Shown here piece after piece: positions 5,645-13,111 of a DNA stretch of 14,149 nt. The position numbers were made by a program, and so were the translations under genes. Source of the DNA: Clostridiales bacterium (GTDB lineage: Bacteria > Bacillota > Clostridia > Lachnospirales > Lachnospiraceae); assembly GCA_018369015.1 (NCBI GenBank), contig JAGZDD010000095.1:1-14149 (forward strand), in the 5' to 3' direction. Under the pieces are notes generated by a model, which was given only the letters and a program-made list of their open reading frames with translations, made no database searches and was not told the DNA's origin. Each line of letters begins with the position of its first letter. The stretch's first letter is position 1.

Positions 5645-7180
5645 TCAATATCCATACACCTCATAAATTTCCGGCATATAAACGCCGGGCTTTTCATATA
5701 CAATCAGCGGTTTCTCCACCTTAATCATGGACTTTCCGCCGCGCACCGCTTCAATAAGAACCATGTTCGGCTCCTTATCCGCAAAGGGGTGTACCATCCG
5801 CATACGCTTTGGCTCCAAATGATATTTTGTCAAAGCCGCAAAAATCTCCACAAGCCTAAAAGGCCGGTGCACAAGATAAAAACGTCCGCCTGTTTTTAGC
5901 AGGGCGCTGGCGCTGGCAGCCACATCGTCTAACGTACACTTGACTTCATGGCGGGCGATAGCCTTTGCGTCCGACGGATTTTTTAGGCCATGCATGTCAT
6001 TCATGTACGGCGGGTTCGATGTGACAACATCAAATTTCCCCCGCCCGAACAGCTCCGGAGCCCGGCACAAATCACCTGTGACAATATCAATCTTTTCTTC
6101 CAGATGGTTATAGGCCACGCTGCGTCTGGCCATATCCGCACTCTCCTCCTGGATTTCCAGTCCTGTAAAATGCGTTCCTGATGTTTTAGCTTCCAAAAGA
6201 ATCGGGATAATCCCGGTTCCCGTGCCAAGGTCAATCGCCGTTTCGCCTTTCCCCACCCTGGCAAAGCCCGAAAGTAATACAGCGTCCATACCAAAGCAAA
6301 ACTTACTTGGATTTTGGATAATTTTATAGCCATTGCGTTCCAGGTCGTCTAAGCGTTCCCCAGGCAAGAGAAGCTGCGGCTCTGCCTTCCTGCCGGCAAA
6401 CAGCCAGTGGTTGCTGTGGCCAAACATTTCCGGCTTTTCGCAGACATAATAATGATATTTTAAATACTGTTCATAGCTTTCATCATCCATCCCGTTAATT
6501 TTCTCAGCCATCAGCTCGCTCACGCCGTCGGAAGCAACCTCGTGGATGATCTGAATCCCTCCGTTAAAAAGCATCCTGCGGCATTGCTCTGCGGTAAAAA
6601 ACACAAATGGGAAATCTTTAAGCTTAAAGGTTTCATGGTCATAATCTTCTTCTCTAAAATAGTTTCCGTTATAGCCAAGTTCTGTTAGAATAACCATATC
6701 ATTAGAAATAAATGCAAAAAACATCATCCCTTTGTCCTTGCACACCCTCTTCGCCTCGGATATGCATTTGCTCCGGTCCGCTTCACTATGAAGATGGTAC
6801 AGCGGTCCAAACACAAAAACAATATCAAAAGACTTATCGTCATAGCAGGAAAGGTCAAGGGCATTTCCCTGGCGCAGATCAATAGCGTACTCTGGCCGGA
6901 TTTTTTCCCGAAAGGCTCTGATATTATTTTCGGCCAGCTCCACAGCGCTGACTTCATAGCCCTTCGCGGCAAAGTAAAGGCTATATTCCCCGGCCCCGGC
7001 GCCAATATCTAAAATCCGGACGCCAGGCTTTAAATACTTTTCAATGTACCGCACAGTCGTCAAAAATTCCACCCTCGCGGCTTTAGAATGGCTCAGCCGG
7101 GTATCTTCGTTAAAAATCTCGTAAATTTTAGAAACCTGCAGGGCTTCATCCTTAATTTCATACACATCTTTAAAATCCAT
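5645..7180 (-). CDS. Fused bifunctional methyltransferase: class I SAM methyltransferase + TrmN6-type tRNA1(Val) (adenine-N6)-methyltransferase
   Basis: One uninterrupted 511-aa frame contains two complete Rossmann methyltransferases. Domain 1 (residues 1-265) has the SAM-binding motif LDIGAGAGEYS (57-67), acidic E81 in AVELAE, and FGPLYHL (124-130). It ends HSNHWLFAGRK, which looks like a natural C-terminus; its substrate is unknown. Domain 2 (about 270-511) starts LLLPGERLDDLERNGYKIIQ, the usual N-terminus of TrmN6/YabB. It has IDLGTGTGIIP (316-326) and the N6-adenine catalytic motif NPPY (389-392), pointing to methylation of A37 in a tRNA. TrmN6 proteins are normally about 250 aa, so this is a head-to-tail fusion. 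GAGGAG 7 nt before the ATG at 7180 fixes the start. No good independent start exists for domain 2: a TTG at 6367 has AGGAAGG 17 nt away, too far. TrmN6 (yabB) also follows holB-ricT in B. subtilis. Confidence 0.88.
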   Translation of the reverse strand: MDFKDVYEIKDEALQVSKIYEIFNEDTRLSHSKAARVEFLTTVRYIEKYLKPGVRILDIGAGAGEYSLYFAAKGYEVSAVELAENNIRAFREKIRPEYAIDLRQGNALDLSCYDDKSFDIVFVFGPLYHLHSEADRSKCISEAKRVCKDKGMMFFAFISNDMVILTELGYNGNYFREEDYDHETFKLKDFPFVFFTAEQCRRMLFNGGIQIIHEVASDGVSELMAEKINGMDDESYEQYLKYHYYVCEKPEMFGHSNHWLFAGRKAEPQLLLPGERLDDLERNGYKIIQNPSKFCFGMDAVLLSGFARVGKGETAIDLGTGTGIIPILLEAKTSGTHFTGLEIQEESADMARRSVAYNHLEEKIDIVTGDLCRAPELFGRGKFDVVTSNPPYMNDMHGLKNPSDAKAIARHEVKCTLDDVAASASALLKTGGRFYLVHRPFRLVEIFAALTKYHLEPKRMRMVHPFADKEPNMVLIEAVRGGKSMIKVEKPLIVYEKPGVYMPEIYEVYGY

Positions 7181-7243
7181 CCTATATCTCCTCGTATCAT
7201 CATAAATAACACCGCGTACTGCCGCGCCCGCCCCGCTATGTAT

Positions 7244-7277
7244 GAAAGTCAGCGCTGCAATTACAGCGCTGACTTTC
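7244..7277. repeat. 14-bp perfect hairpin spanning the ricT stop codon
   Basis: The arms 7244-7257 and 7264-7277 are exact reverse complements around a 6-nt loop (7258-7263). The loop contains the TAA stop of ricT (7261-7263), and the stem contains its last codons. The core is the palindrome CAGCGCTG. There is no U-tract, so a terminator is unlikely. It could reduce read-through into the methyltransferase gene or mark a processing site in the long minus-strand transcript. The following leader (7181-7243) shows only the methyltransferase ribosome binding site. Confidence 0.6.
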
Positions 7278-8163
7278 CTTCCTTCTTTTCCAGAGCCTCC
7301 AGCTTTTTAAGCTCCGCGTCGTTAATATTAAGCTTTTCTTTTCGGCGCTTTGGCTTAAATTTCAACTGTTTTACCCGATACTCTTTTAATTCCTTCTCGT
7401 CATTATCCATTGTCACAAGGACCTTTACGGTCTGGCGCAGTACATTCACGTCGCTGACCTCGCCCTTAAGACCATCGTCTGTCGTCACAAAATCCCCGAT
7501 CGCGGGCAGGCGGCTGTTAAGATATTCATAAGTTTCCTGCTCATTTTTCAAACAGCACATCAGCCGTCCGCACACACCGGAAATCTTAGCCGGGTTCAGG
7601 GAAAGGTTCTGCTCCTTAGCCATCTTGATCGACACAGGGGCAAATTCTGACAAATAGGTGTGGCAGCATAAGCCCCGGCCGCATATGCCAATCCCTCCTA
7701 AAATTTTCGTTTCGTCCCTCACGCCAATCTGGCGCAGCTCAATACGGGTTTTAAATACAGACGCCAAATCCTTAACAAGCTCACGGAAGTCAATACGTCC
7801 GTCTGCGGTAAAATAAAATAGCACTTTATTATTATCAAACGTATATTCCGCGTCGATCAGCTTCATTTCCAGCTTATGCTTTGCGATTTTTTCGAGACAT
7901 ATTTTAAAGGCTTCTTTTTCCTTGTCCTTATTTTTCTCCTCAATCTCGTCGTCCTCCGGCGTAGCAATGCGGATCACCGGCTTCAGCGGGGAAACGACAT
8001 ACTCCTCCGGCACCTGTCTTGGCCCCGTCATAACAAGTCCGTATTCCACTCCGCGGGCGGTTTCTACAATCACATGCTGTCCAGGCTCCACAGGAAAATC
8101 CACAGGATCAAAATAATAAATCTTCCCTGCGTTTCGGAAACGGACTCCAATTACATTTACCAT
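7261..8163 (-). CDS. ricT: RicT/YaaT, PSP1-domain Fe-S protein of the Ric complex (stage 0 sporulation family)
   Basis: The 300-aa protein matches the PSP1/YaaT family over its length. The N-terminal part, VNVIGVRFRNAGKIYYFDP, leads into GQHVIVETARGVEYGLV (residues 28-44). The PSP1 core holds a conserved cysteine set: C161, C166 and C167 (GICGRGLCCHTY) plus C198, C203 and C204 (GVCGRLMCCLKNE). These ligate iron-sulfur clusters in the RicA-RicF-RicT complex, which in B. subtilis promotes sporulation, competence and biofilm formation and aids RNase Y-dependent mRNA maturation. The C-terminus is Lys-rich. The ATG at 8163 is chosen because the Shine-Dalgarno AAGGAGA sits 8-9 nt ahead; an in-frame TTG at 8169 is too close to it. 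The gene starts 2 nt after the holB stop, implying translational coupling. Confidence 0.93.
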   Translation of the reverse strand: MVNVIGVRFRNAGKIYYFDPVDFPVEPGQHVIVETARGVEYGLVMTGPRQVPEEYVVSPLKPVIRIATPEDDEIEEKNKDKEKEAFKICLEKIAKHKLEMKLIDAEYTFDNNKVLFYFTADGRIDFRELVKDLASVFKTRIELRQIGVRDETKILGGIGICGRGLCCHTYLSEFAPVSIKMAKEQNLSLNPAKISGVCGRLMCCLKNEQETYEYLNSRLPAIGDFVTTDDGLKGEVSDVNVLRQTVKVLVTMDNDEKELKEYRVKQLKFKPKRRKEKLNINDAELKKLEALEKKEGKSAL

Positions 8164-8165
8164 AG

Positions 8166-9155
8166 TCAATTCTCCTTTATTGTCAAAAGCATCATTTCCA
8201 ATGCTGTGTCAAAGTTTACATTAGCCTTTAAACGTACCTTAGCCTTTTCCATAGCCCTGATAATGTTGTCCAGCCCTTCAAACGTGGATTTTGCAGCTCT
8301 TCTTGACAATGCGCTGTATTCCTCCGGGTAAATTAAAAGATTGGGGTCATTGGTCAGCTTCAGCATTAAAATATCTCTGTACCACACCATCATCATATCA
8401 ATGATGTCATAAATATCTGCTTTATATTCTGAAAGCTTTTTGACTGCGTCCATGACAACGTAAATATCCATATCATCTACATTTTTTGCCAGATTCAAAA
8501 CAGACTCGTGAAGCTCGTTAAAATCCGGCGACGTCGCCATTTTAATGGCCTTGCCTAGGTTGCCCTGGGCAAAGGACGCGCAAATACGGGCCTTATAATC
8601 GGGTATTTCATAGGTATGGATCAAATGCTCCTGAATCTTCTCCGTTGACACTGCTTTCATATTCAAAGTAACACATCTTGAACGGATTGTCGGCAAAAGC
8701 ATAGCCGCATTATTTGTTAAAAGCATCAAAAGCCCATAAGAGGGTGGCTCTTCAATGGTTTTTAAAAGAGCGTTCTGCGCCTGGGGCGTCATTTTTTCCG
8801 CTTCATCAATAATATATATTTTATATTTACTGCTATATGGCTTAATAGCAATATCATTATTCACCTGTTCACGAATTTCATCCACGCCGATACTTCCCGG
8901 CTTTTCATGGCTTACCCAGCGGATATCCGGCTGGTTTCCCGATTCCACCTGTTTACAGGAGCGGCACATACCGCAGCTATCGCCGTATCCAGCCTCACAT
9001 TGAAGTGCTTTGGCAAATAGCTTTGCCAGCATATTTTTTCCGGTTCCATCCTCTCCGCAAAAAATATACGCATGGCTGACCTTATTGTTTTTCAGAGAAT
9101 TGCTTAAATGTTCGATAATCTGTTCATGTCCAACGACATCCTTAAAACTTGCCAA
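8166..9155 (-). CDS. holB: DNA polymerase III delta-prime subunit, clamp loader
   Basis: The product is about 329 aa and begins ASFKDVVGHEQIIEHL after the start. It has the AAA+ clamp-loader order: P-loop-like GEDGTGKN (residues 34-41), a zinc-binding cysteine set (C53, C61, C64, C67), IIDEAEKM (115-122), the TNNAAMLLPTIRSRC region with the SRC motif (159-161), then a helical C-terminal collar domain. Delta-prime works with DnaX and HolA to load the beta clamp. Asn replaces the Ser/Thr that normally follows the P-loop Lys, consistent with a non-hydrolysing subunit. I prefer the TTG at 9155: GGGGTGA (9162-9168) lies 6 nt upstream and the result is a typical M-ASFKDV start. A GTG at 9161 directly abuts that site. 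It almost touches the kinase gene before it and ricT after it. Confidence 0.9.
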   Translation of the reverse strand: MASFKDVVGHEQIIEHLSNSLKNNKVSHAYIFCGEDGTGKNMLAKLFAKALQCEAGYGDSCGMCRSCKQVESGNQPDIRWVSHEKPGSIGVDEIREQVNNDIAIKPYSSKYKIYIIDEAEKMTPQAQNALLKTIEEPPSYGLLMLLTNNAAMLLPTIRSRCVTLNMKAVSTEKIQEHLIHTYEIPDYKARICASFAQGNLGKAIKMATSPDFNELHESVLNLAKNVDDMDIYVVMDAVKKLSEYKADIYDIIDMMMVWYRDILMLKLTNDPNLLIYPEEYSALSRRAAKSTFEGLDNIIRAMEKAKVRLKANVNFDTALEMMLLTIKEN

Positions 9156-9161
9156 TGGCAC

Positions 9162-9168
9162 TCACCCC
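9162..9168 (-). promoter_or_regulatory. Ribosome binding site that decides the holB start
   Basis: GGGGTGA on the minus strand matches the anti-Shine-Dalgarno sequence and includes the TGA stop of the preceding kinase gene. Its spacing is 6 nt to the TTG at 9155 but zero to the GTG at 9161. Stop codon and ribosome binding site are shared, so ribosomes finishing the kinase would be delivered to holB. Confidence 0.5.
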
Positions 9169-9752
9169 ACATTCTTTAATATATCCTTTTTTATCTCAAG
9201 AAAACACTGTTCCAATTCTATATTATCATATCTCTTTGTTATGTAACAATCTCTAATTTTTTCTTCTGAGAAATCTTCGCAGTCTGCAAGAAATCTCCGG
9301 CACATTTCAGCATATTTCGGCACTTTTTGCTGCCGTTCACGTAAAAGCGCCCGTGAAAGCCTCAGACCGTCCTCAACCTCTACATAGATAGGAACCATGA
9401 CCGACGGGCCAAAAAAGTCAAGCATTTGCCGGTAGGCCTCCAATGTGCCGATCACAATGAAGTTCCCTTTGTCAAGGGCAATCTGCCCGTCATCTGCGGT
9501 AAAATACCGCCACAGCCCATGGACGGTATGATAGGCCCGGGCTTCAATAATTTTTCCAGCTGCCCTAAAAGCTTCGTAGCCCGCTTCATTAGTAAAATGA
9601 TATTCCGCGCCCTCATGCTCGCCTTCGCGTACCGGCCGTGTCGTATAAGGCACAACCGTATGCAGACCAAGGCTTTCGTCCGCCGCCAGACGCTTAAAAA
9701 GCGTATCTTTCCCGGAGGCGCTCTTTCCCATCACGCAAAACAATTTTCCCAT
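9162..9752 (-). CDS. Guanylate-kinase-like nucleotide kinase with atypical P-loop
   Basis: The 196-aa protein has the guanylate kinase fold. The P-loop GKSASGKD spans residues 9-16. The GMP-binding signature YTTRPVREGEHEGAEYHF spans about 36-53, with the Arg, Glu and Tyr residues that contact GMP. An IIEARAYHTVHG segment follows (68-79). Two departures are visible: Asp16 takes the place of the Ser/Thr after the P-loop Lys, and the usual lid-region DVQGA motif is replaced by VIGTLEAYRQM (100-110). Phosphorylation of GMP to GDP is the family reaction, but a different acceptor or reduced activity is possible, and a conventional gmk may exist elsewhere in the genome. In B. subtilis the same place in the gene order is held by tmk (thymidylate kinase). 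GGAGG lies ahead of the ATG at 9752. The gap from the decarboxylase gene is 23 nt. Confidence 0.8.
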   Translation of the reverse strand: MGKLFCVMGKSASGKDTLFKRLAADESLGLHTVVPYTTRPVREGEHEGAEYHFTNEAGYEAFRAAGKIIEARAYHTVHGLWRYFTADDGQIALDKGNFIVIGTLEAYRQMLDFFGPSVMVPIYVEVEDGLRLSRALLRERQQKVPKYAEMCRRFLADCEDFSEEKIRDCYITKRYDNIELEQCFLEIKKDILKNVG

Positions 9753-9775
9753 AATATCAATTCCTCCAGATTATA

Positions 9776-11518
9776 TTATCCAAAATCATCAATAATCTGT
9801 ATATAATAAGATATTTCATTTCCTGCCCCGCTCTCGGTCTTTCGCGATGCGCTTTTCCCATTAAGCCCGGCAATAAGGCCATGAACCTCAAGCCCGGCGT
9901 CTATATAGCGTAAAATCAGCTTAATCATTGATTCCGTAATGCGCTCTCCCGGCACGCAAAAAGGAACTCCGGGGGGATAAATATACAAATAGGCTCCGCT
10001 GACACGACCTATGGCTTCCTTTAATGCCACCATGCAGCCAGACCTATCCACAGCCTCCGAGATGGGAAGCGGCGGCTCCGCTACAGCTTCGCCCTGCCAA
10101 AGCCCGGCGCAAATACTCTCATCCCTGCGCAAAACGCCCGAAATGGCAAAAGCGGCCTTATGCCGGTCCGTTTTTGAGCCGCTGCCTTTGATGCCGGAGG
10201 CTTCTTCGCTCCCGGAGGCTTCTTCGCTCCCCATTTTCAGCAGACGGATATTCAGTTCCATACAGGCGCGCTGCAGCCGTTCAAAGCCCTCTTTTGTATC
10301 GCAAATACTTGTCATTGCCAGAACATAATCCGCAGAAGCCATTTCCATCTGCAAATGATAGTCCTCCCTAAAACGGTCATAAAGCCACTGGCCCATTCCC
10401 CGGCAATTTTCCACAAAAAGCACAAGCTTGGAGTCATCATAGCTGCTGCCCTCCTCCTGGCACAGATCGGCTGCCCCGAGAAGGCGTATGTATGGCCGCT
10501 TGGGCCGTGCCCCGGCTTTTTGGCTATTGGACACTGATGGGCTCCCGGCCTGCGGGCTATCAGATAATGATGGGCCTGGATTTTCTAACGCCTGGCGCAG
10601 GCGCCTAAGCCGCCTGCTGTAGCTGTCAAACAACGTTTTGGCGTTTCCTTCCAGCAGCGCCATACACTGATCAATAGCCGCCATCATTACATAAGACGGG
10701 CTGCTTGTCTGATATATTGATAAGTATTTTTGGAGCCTTTTATCATCCACCCTATGGCCGCAGCGGTGTATAAGCGCCGTCTGAGTCATGGAAGGCAAGG
10801 TTTTATGAAGGCTTTCGATAACTAAGTCCGCGCCCTGGGTCACAGGCGATGGCGAAAAGCCGGCGCCATAACCCAGATGGGCGCCATGAGCGCTGTCCAC
10901 AATGAGCGGCAGACCATGGCTGTGAACAATATGGGAAATCGCCCGGATATCCGAAATAACCCCTTCATAGGTGGGTGAAGTAATGACGACTGCCTGAATA
11001 TCTTCATATTCTTTTAAAAGCGCTTCAACCACAGCCTTATCTACCGCCTTATAAATACCATACTTTGGATGAATTTCAGGATAAATATAGACCGGATGAA
11101 GCCCGCACAGCTCAATGGCATTGTAGACCGATTTATGGCAGTTGCGCGCAACAAGAACGCGCCCGCCCCGGCTTGTACAGGCGGATATGGCTGACAAAAG
11201 CCCGGACGTACTCCCATTGACAAGAAACCATGTGCGCCCGGCTCCCCGGACACGGGCGGCCCTCTCCTGCGCAGCCTTCAAAATCCCTGTGGCATGATGA
11301 AGGTTATCAAAGCCGTCAATCTCTGTAATATCGATCGTATTGACTGAGGGAAGCTTCATAAACTGCGGATTTCGCTTGTGCCCGGGCATATGAAAGGGAT
11401 AAGCATCCGATGCGCCATAGCTTTCCAACGCCGCTAAAAGCCCGCCGGGCCAAGGCTCCTGAGTTCCGCCGCGCTTCCCGGAAACGGATGCGGATGTTCG
11501 TTTATTCTCCATGGACAC
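9776..11518 (-). CDS. Orn/Lys/Arg decarboxylase family PLP-dependent enzyme (YaaO type)
   Basis: The product is about 580 aa. Hallmarks, in order: YPFHMPGHKRNP near residues 40-51, FLVNGSTSGLL (98-108), Asp208 and His211 in VDSAHGAH, and the PLP Schiff-base Lys239 in ESLHKTLPSMTQTA. The C-terminal domain contains LYIYPPGVPFCVPGERI. The family decarboxylates arginine, lysine or ornithine to polyamines; the specificity here is unknown. B. subtilis yaaO lies at the same place ahead of tmk-holB. Two low-complexity segments (about 312-339 and 430-449), both made of DNA tandem repeats, interrupt the C-terminal half and are probably surface loops. The start lies inside the end of the murE gene: GGGGAG (11526-11531) is 7 nt from a GTG at 11518 (chosen) and 13 nt from an ATG at 11512. 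The 17-nt overlap implies translational coupling. Confidence 0.85.
   Translation of the reverse strand: MSMENKRTSASVSGKRGGTQEPWPGGLLAALESYGASDAYPFHMPGHKRNPQFMKLPSVNTIDITEIDGFDNLHHATGILKAAQERAARVRGAGRTWFLVNGSTSGLLSAISACTSRGGRVLVARNCHKSVYNAIELCGLHPVYIYPEIHPKYGIYKAVDKAVVEALLKEYEDIQAVVITSPTYEGVISDIRAISHIVHSHGLPLIVDSAHGAHLGYGAGFSPSPVTQGADLVIESLHKTLPSMTQTALIHRCGHRVDDKRLQKYLSIYQTSSPSYVMMAAIDQCMALLEGNAKTLFDSYSRRLRRLRQALENPGPSLSDSPQAGSPSVSNSQKAGARPKRPYIRLLGAADLCQEEGSSYDDSKLVLFVENCRGMGQWLYDRFREDYHLQMEMASADYVLAMTSICDTKEGFERLQRACMELNIRLLKMGSEEASGSEEASGIKGSGSKTDRHKAAFAISGVLRRDESICAGLWQGEAVAEPPLPISEAVDRSGCMVALKEAIGRVSGAYLYIYPPGVPFCVPGERITESMIKLILRYIDAGLEVHGLIAGLNGKSASRKTESGAGNEISYYIQIIDDFG
10196..10231. 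repeat. Two exact 18-bp tandem repeats inside the decarboxylase gene
   Basis: GGAGGCTTCTTCGCTCCC occurs twice back to back (10196-10213, 10214-10231). In the minus-strand frame it encodes a duplicated GSEEAS-type unit, followed by the Gly/Ser-rich GIKGSGSK. The 18-bp unit keeps the frame, so copy-number change would lengthen or shorten a flexible loop without breaking the enzyme. Confidence 0.85.
10508..10573. repeat. Imperfect 33-bp tandem repeat inside the decarboxylase gene
   Basis: Two adjacent 33-bp units encode PSLSDSPQAGS and PSVSNSQKAGA, a Ser/Pro-rich loop of the decarboxylase-family protein. The units have drifted in sequence but stay in frame, suggesting an older duplication than the exact 18-bp repeat at 10196. 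Confidence 0.7.
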
Positions 11519-13022
11519 GGTCATACTCCCCGATAAATTTCTTTGTATATTCCACATCGGAAGGGCAGTCAATGTATTCGCTGCCATATTTTTGCCGTGT
11601 TTCATTGCCCTTGCCTGTAATCAAAATAACTGTCGGTTCTGTCGTTTCCATAATTGCCTTTCCAATAGCCTCTCCCCGGTCTTCGATCATCTCGTAAGGA
11701 CAGCCCTGGGCCTCTACATACCTGGCAATATCCCGGGAAATGTCTTCCACTGGCTCATACCCCGGGTCTTCGGCCACAAGGTAAATTTTATCGGAATATT
11801 TCCCCGCCGCAGTTCCAAGGTCGCGGCGGCGGATATACGCCTTTTTCCCAGGGCAGCCAAAAATCGTCACAATGCGTCGGCCCTTGTACTCTTCCAGCGT
11901 TGACTCAAACAGCTTCTCAAAGCTCAATTTATTGTGAGCATAATCCACAATGGCAACGATCTTATGATCCTGGCTGTGATAAAGCTCCATGCGCCCGCTC
12001 GAGCGCGCCCGCTTAAGGCCGGAGTACATATATTCCACAGGAATATCCAGAGCATACGCAATGGCAATGGCCGCCAGGGCATTTTCCACATTAAACAGGC
12101 CCGGCATCTCTAAAACAAATTCCCTGTCAAAACGGTCACAGCTTACTTGAAATACTGTGTCCATTCCCTTTTTCCGGATACGGTCTGCCCGAATATCTGC
12201 CGCCTTGTCCGTACCAAAGGTAATCACTTTTCCGGCAGCCTGCGCCGCCTCCATAATACGCCCGGATTCATCAGAATCCAGGTTGACGCAGGCCGTCTTT
12301 GTCTGTGCAAAAATACGCAGCTTAGATTCAAAATAATCATTAAAATCCGGATGTTCTATAGGGCTTATATGATCCTCGGAAATATTTAAAAAGACGCCGA
12401 CATCAAAGGTAATCTGGTCGACCCGGTCATATTTTAACGCCTGGCTGGAAACCTCCATTTCCATATAATCAATCCCGGAGTCTACAGCATTCCGGAAATG
12501 CTCCATAAGCTCCACAGCCTCCGGCGTTGTAATATGGGATTCCTTTTGAACCACACCGTCATAAACATCAATCGAGGAAATAACCCCGCTTTCCTTTTTG
12601 CCTGCCGCAGCCATATAATCATCAATAATGGCTTTAATATAGTAAGCCGTCGTGGATTTTCCCTTCGTTCCTGTAATACCAATCAGCGCCAGATCCTCCC
12701 ACGGCCGGCAAAAATAAAGGTTTGCCATAAAAGGCATTGCCTTTCTTATATCTGAAACAAGGATGCAGGGCGCGCCGGCATCATAGGCCGTTTCGCTCAC
12801 ATAAGCAACAGCGCCCCGGGCCAGGGCCTCTTTAAGATAGCCCTCCTTAAAGGAGGCTCCTTTACATATAAATAAAGTTCCCCCGGCAACAGCCTTGGAA
12901 TTATAGGTCAGCCCCTTAACAACGCATTGCTCCTGACCCTTTAAGTCATAGTTTACAAGCAAACCGGCAGCTTTAAGGCACTGGATATAAGCCGCCAGAT
13001 CGTAATTTATCATTTCTTTCAT
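11502..13022 (-). CDS. murE: MurE-family UDP-MurNAc-tripeptide ligase with EDPGYE specificity motif
   Basis: The 506-aa protein follows the Mur ligase layout: an N-terminal UDP-MurNAc-binding domain (GLTYNSKAV at 37-45), a central ATPase domain with P-loop TGTKGKST (117-124), and a C-terminal domain from about 345. Conserved features include TTPEAVEL (165-172), Glu190 in MEVSSQAL, His218 in SEDHISP, the probable carbamylated Lys234 (FESKLRIF) and DYAHNK (360-365). MurE adds the third residue of the peptidoglycan stem. The specificity loop reads AEDPGYE (417-423) rather than the DNPR of meso-DAP ligases. The sequence around FDVGVFLN and IEHP..FxDYF also resembles streptococcal L-Lys-adding MurE, so the substrate may be Lys, Orn or another amino acid, not DAP. 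The start at 13022 is set by AGGAGG (13031-13036) 8 nt upstream; the longer open frame runs into the racemase gene. The stop overlaps the decarboxylase start. Confidence 0.88.
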   Translation of the reverse strand: MKEMINYDLAAYIQCLKAAGLLVNYDLKGQEQCVVKGLTYNSKAVAGGTLFICKGASFKEGYLKEALARGAVAYVSETAYDAGAPCILVSDIRKAMPFMANLYFCRPWEDLALIGITGTKGKSTTAYYIKAIIDDYMAAAGKKESGVISSIDVYDGVVQKESHITTPEAVELMEHFRNAVDSGIDYMEMEVSSQALKYDRVDQITFDVGVFLNISEDHISPIEHPDFNDYFESKLRIFAQTKTACVNLDSDESGRIMEAAQAAGKVITFGTDKAADIRADRIRKKGMDTVFQVSCDRFDREFVLEMPGLFNVENALAAIAIAYALDIPVEYMYSGLKRARSSGRMELYHSQDHKIVAIVDYAHNKLSFEKLFESTLEEYKGRRIVTIFGCPGKKAYIRRRDLGTAAGKYSDKIYLVAEDPGYEPVEDISRDIARYVEAQGCPYEMIEDRGEAIGKAIMETTEPTVILITGKGNETRQKYGSEYIDCPSDVEYTKKFIGEYDRVHGE

Positions 13023-13111
13023 CCGTTTTTCCTCCTTGATCGGCCTGTTTCCCAAGGCCATAACAGCCCTCCCAAATGGGCTGCCGCCAAAAACCGCAAT
13101 GGCATGTCCGC

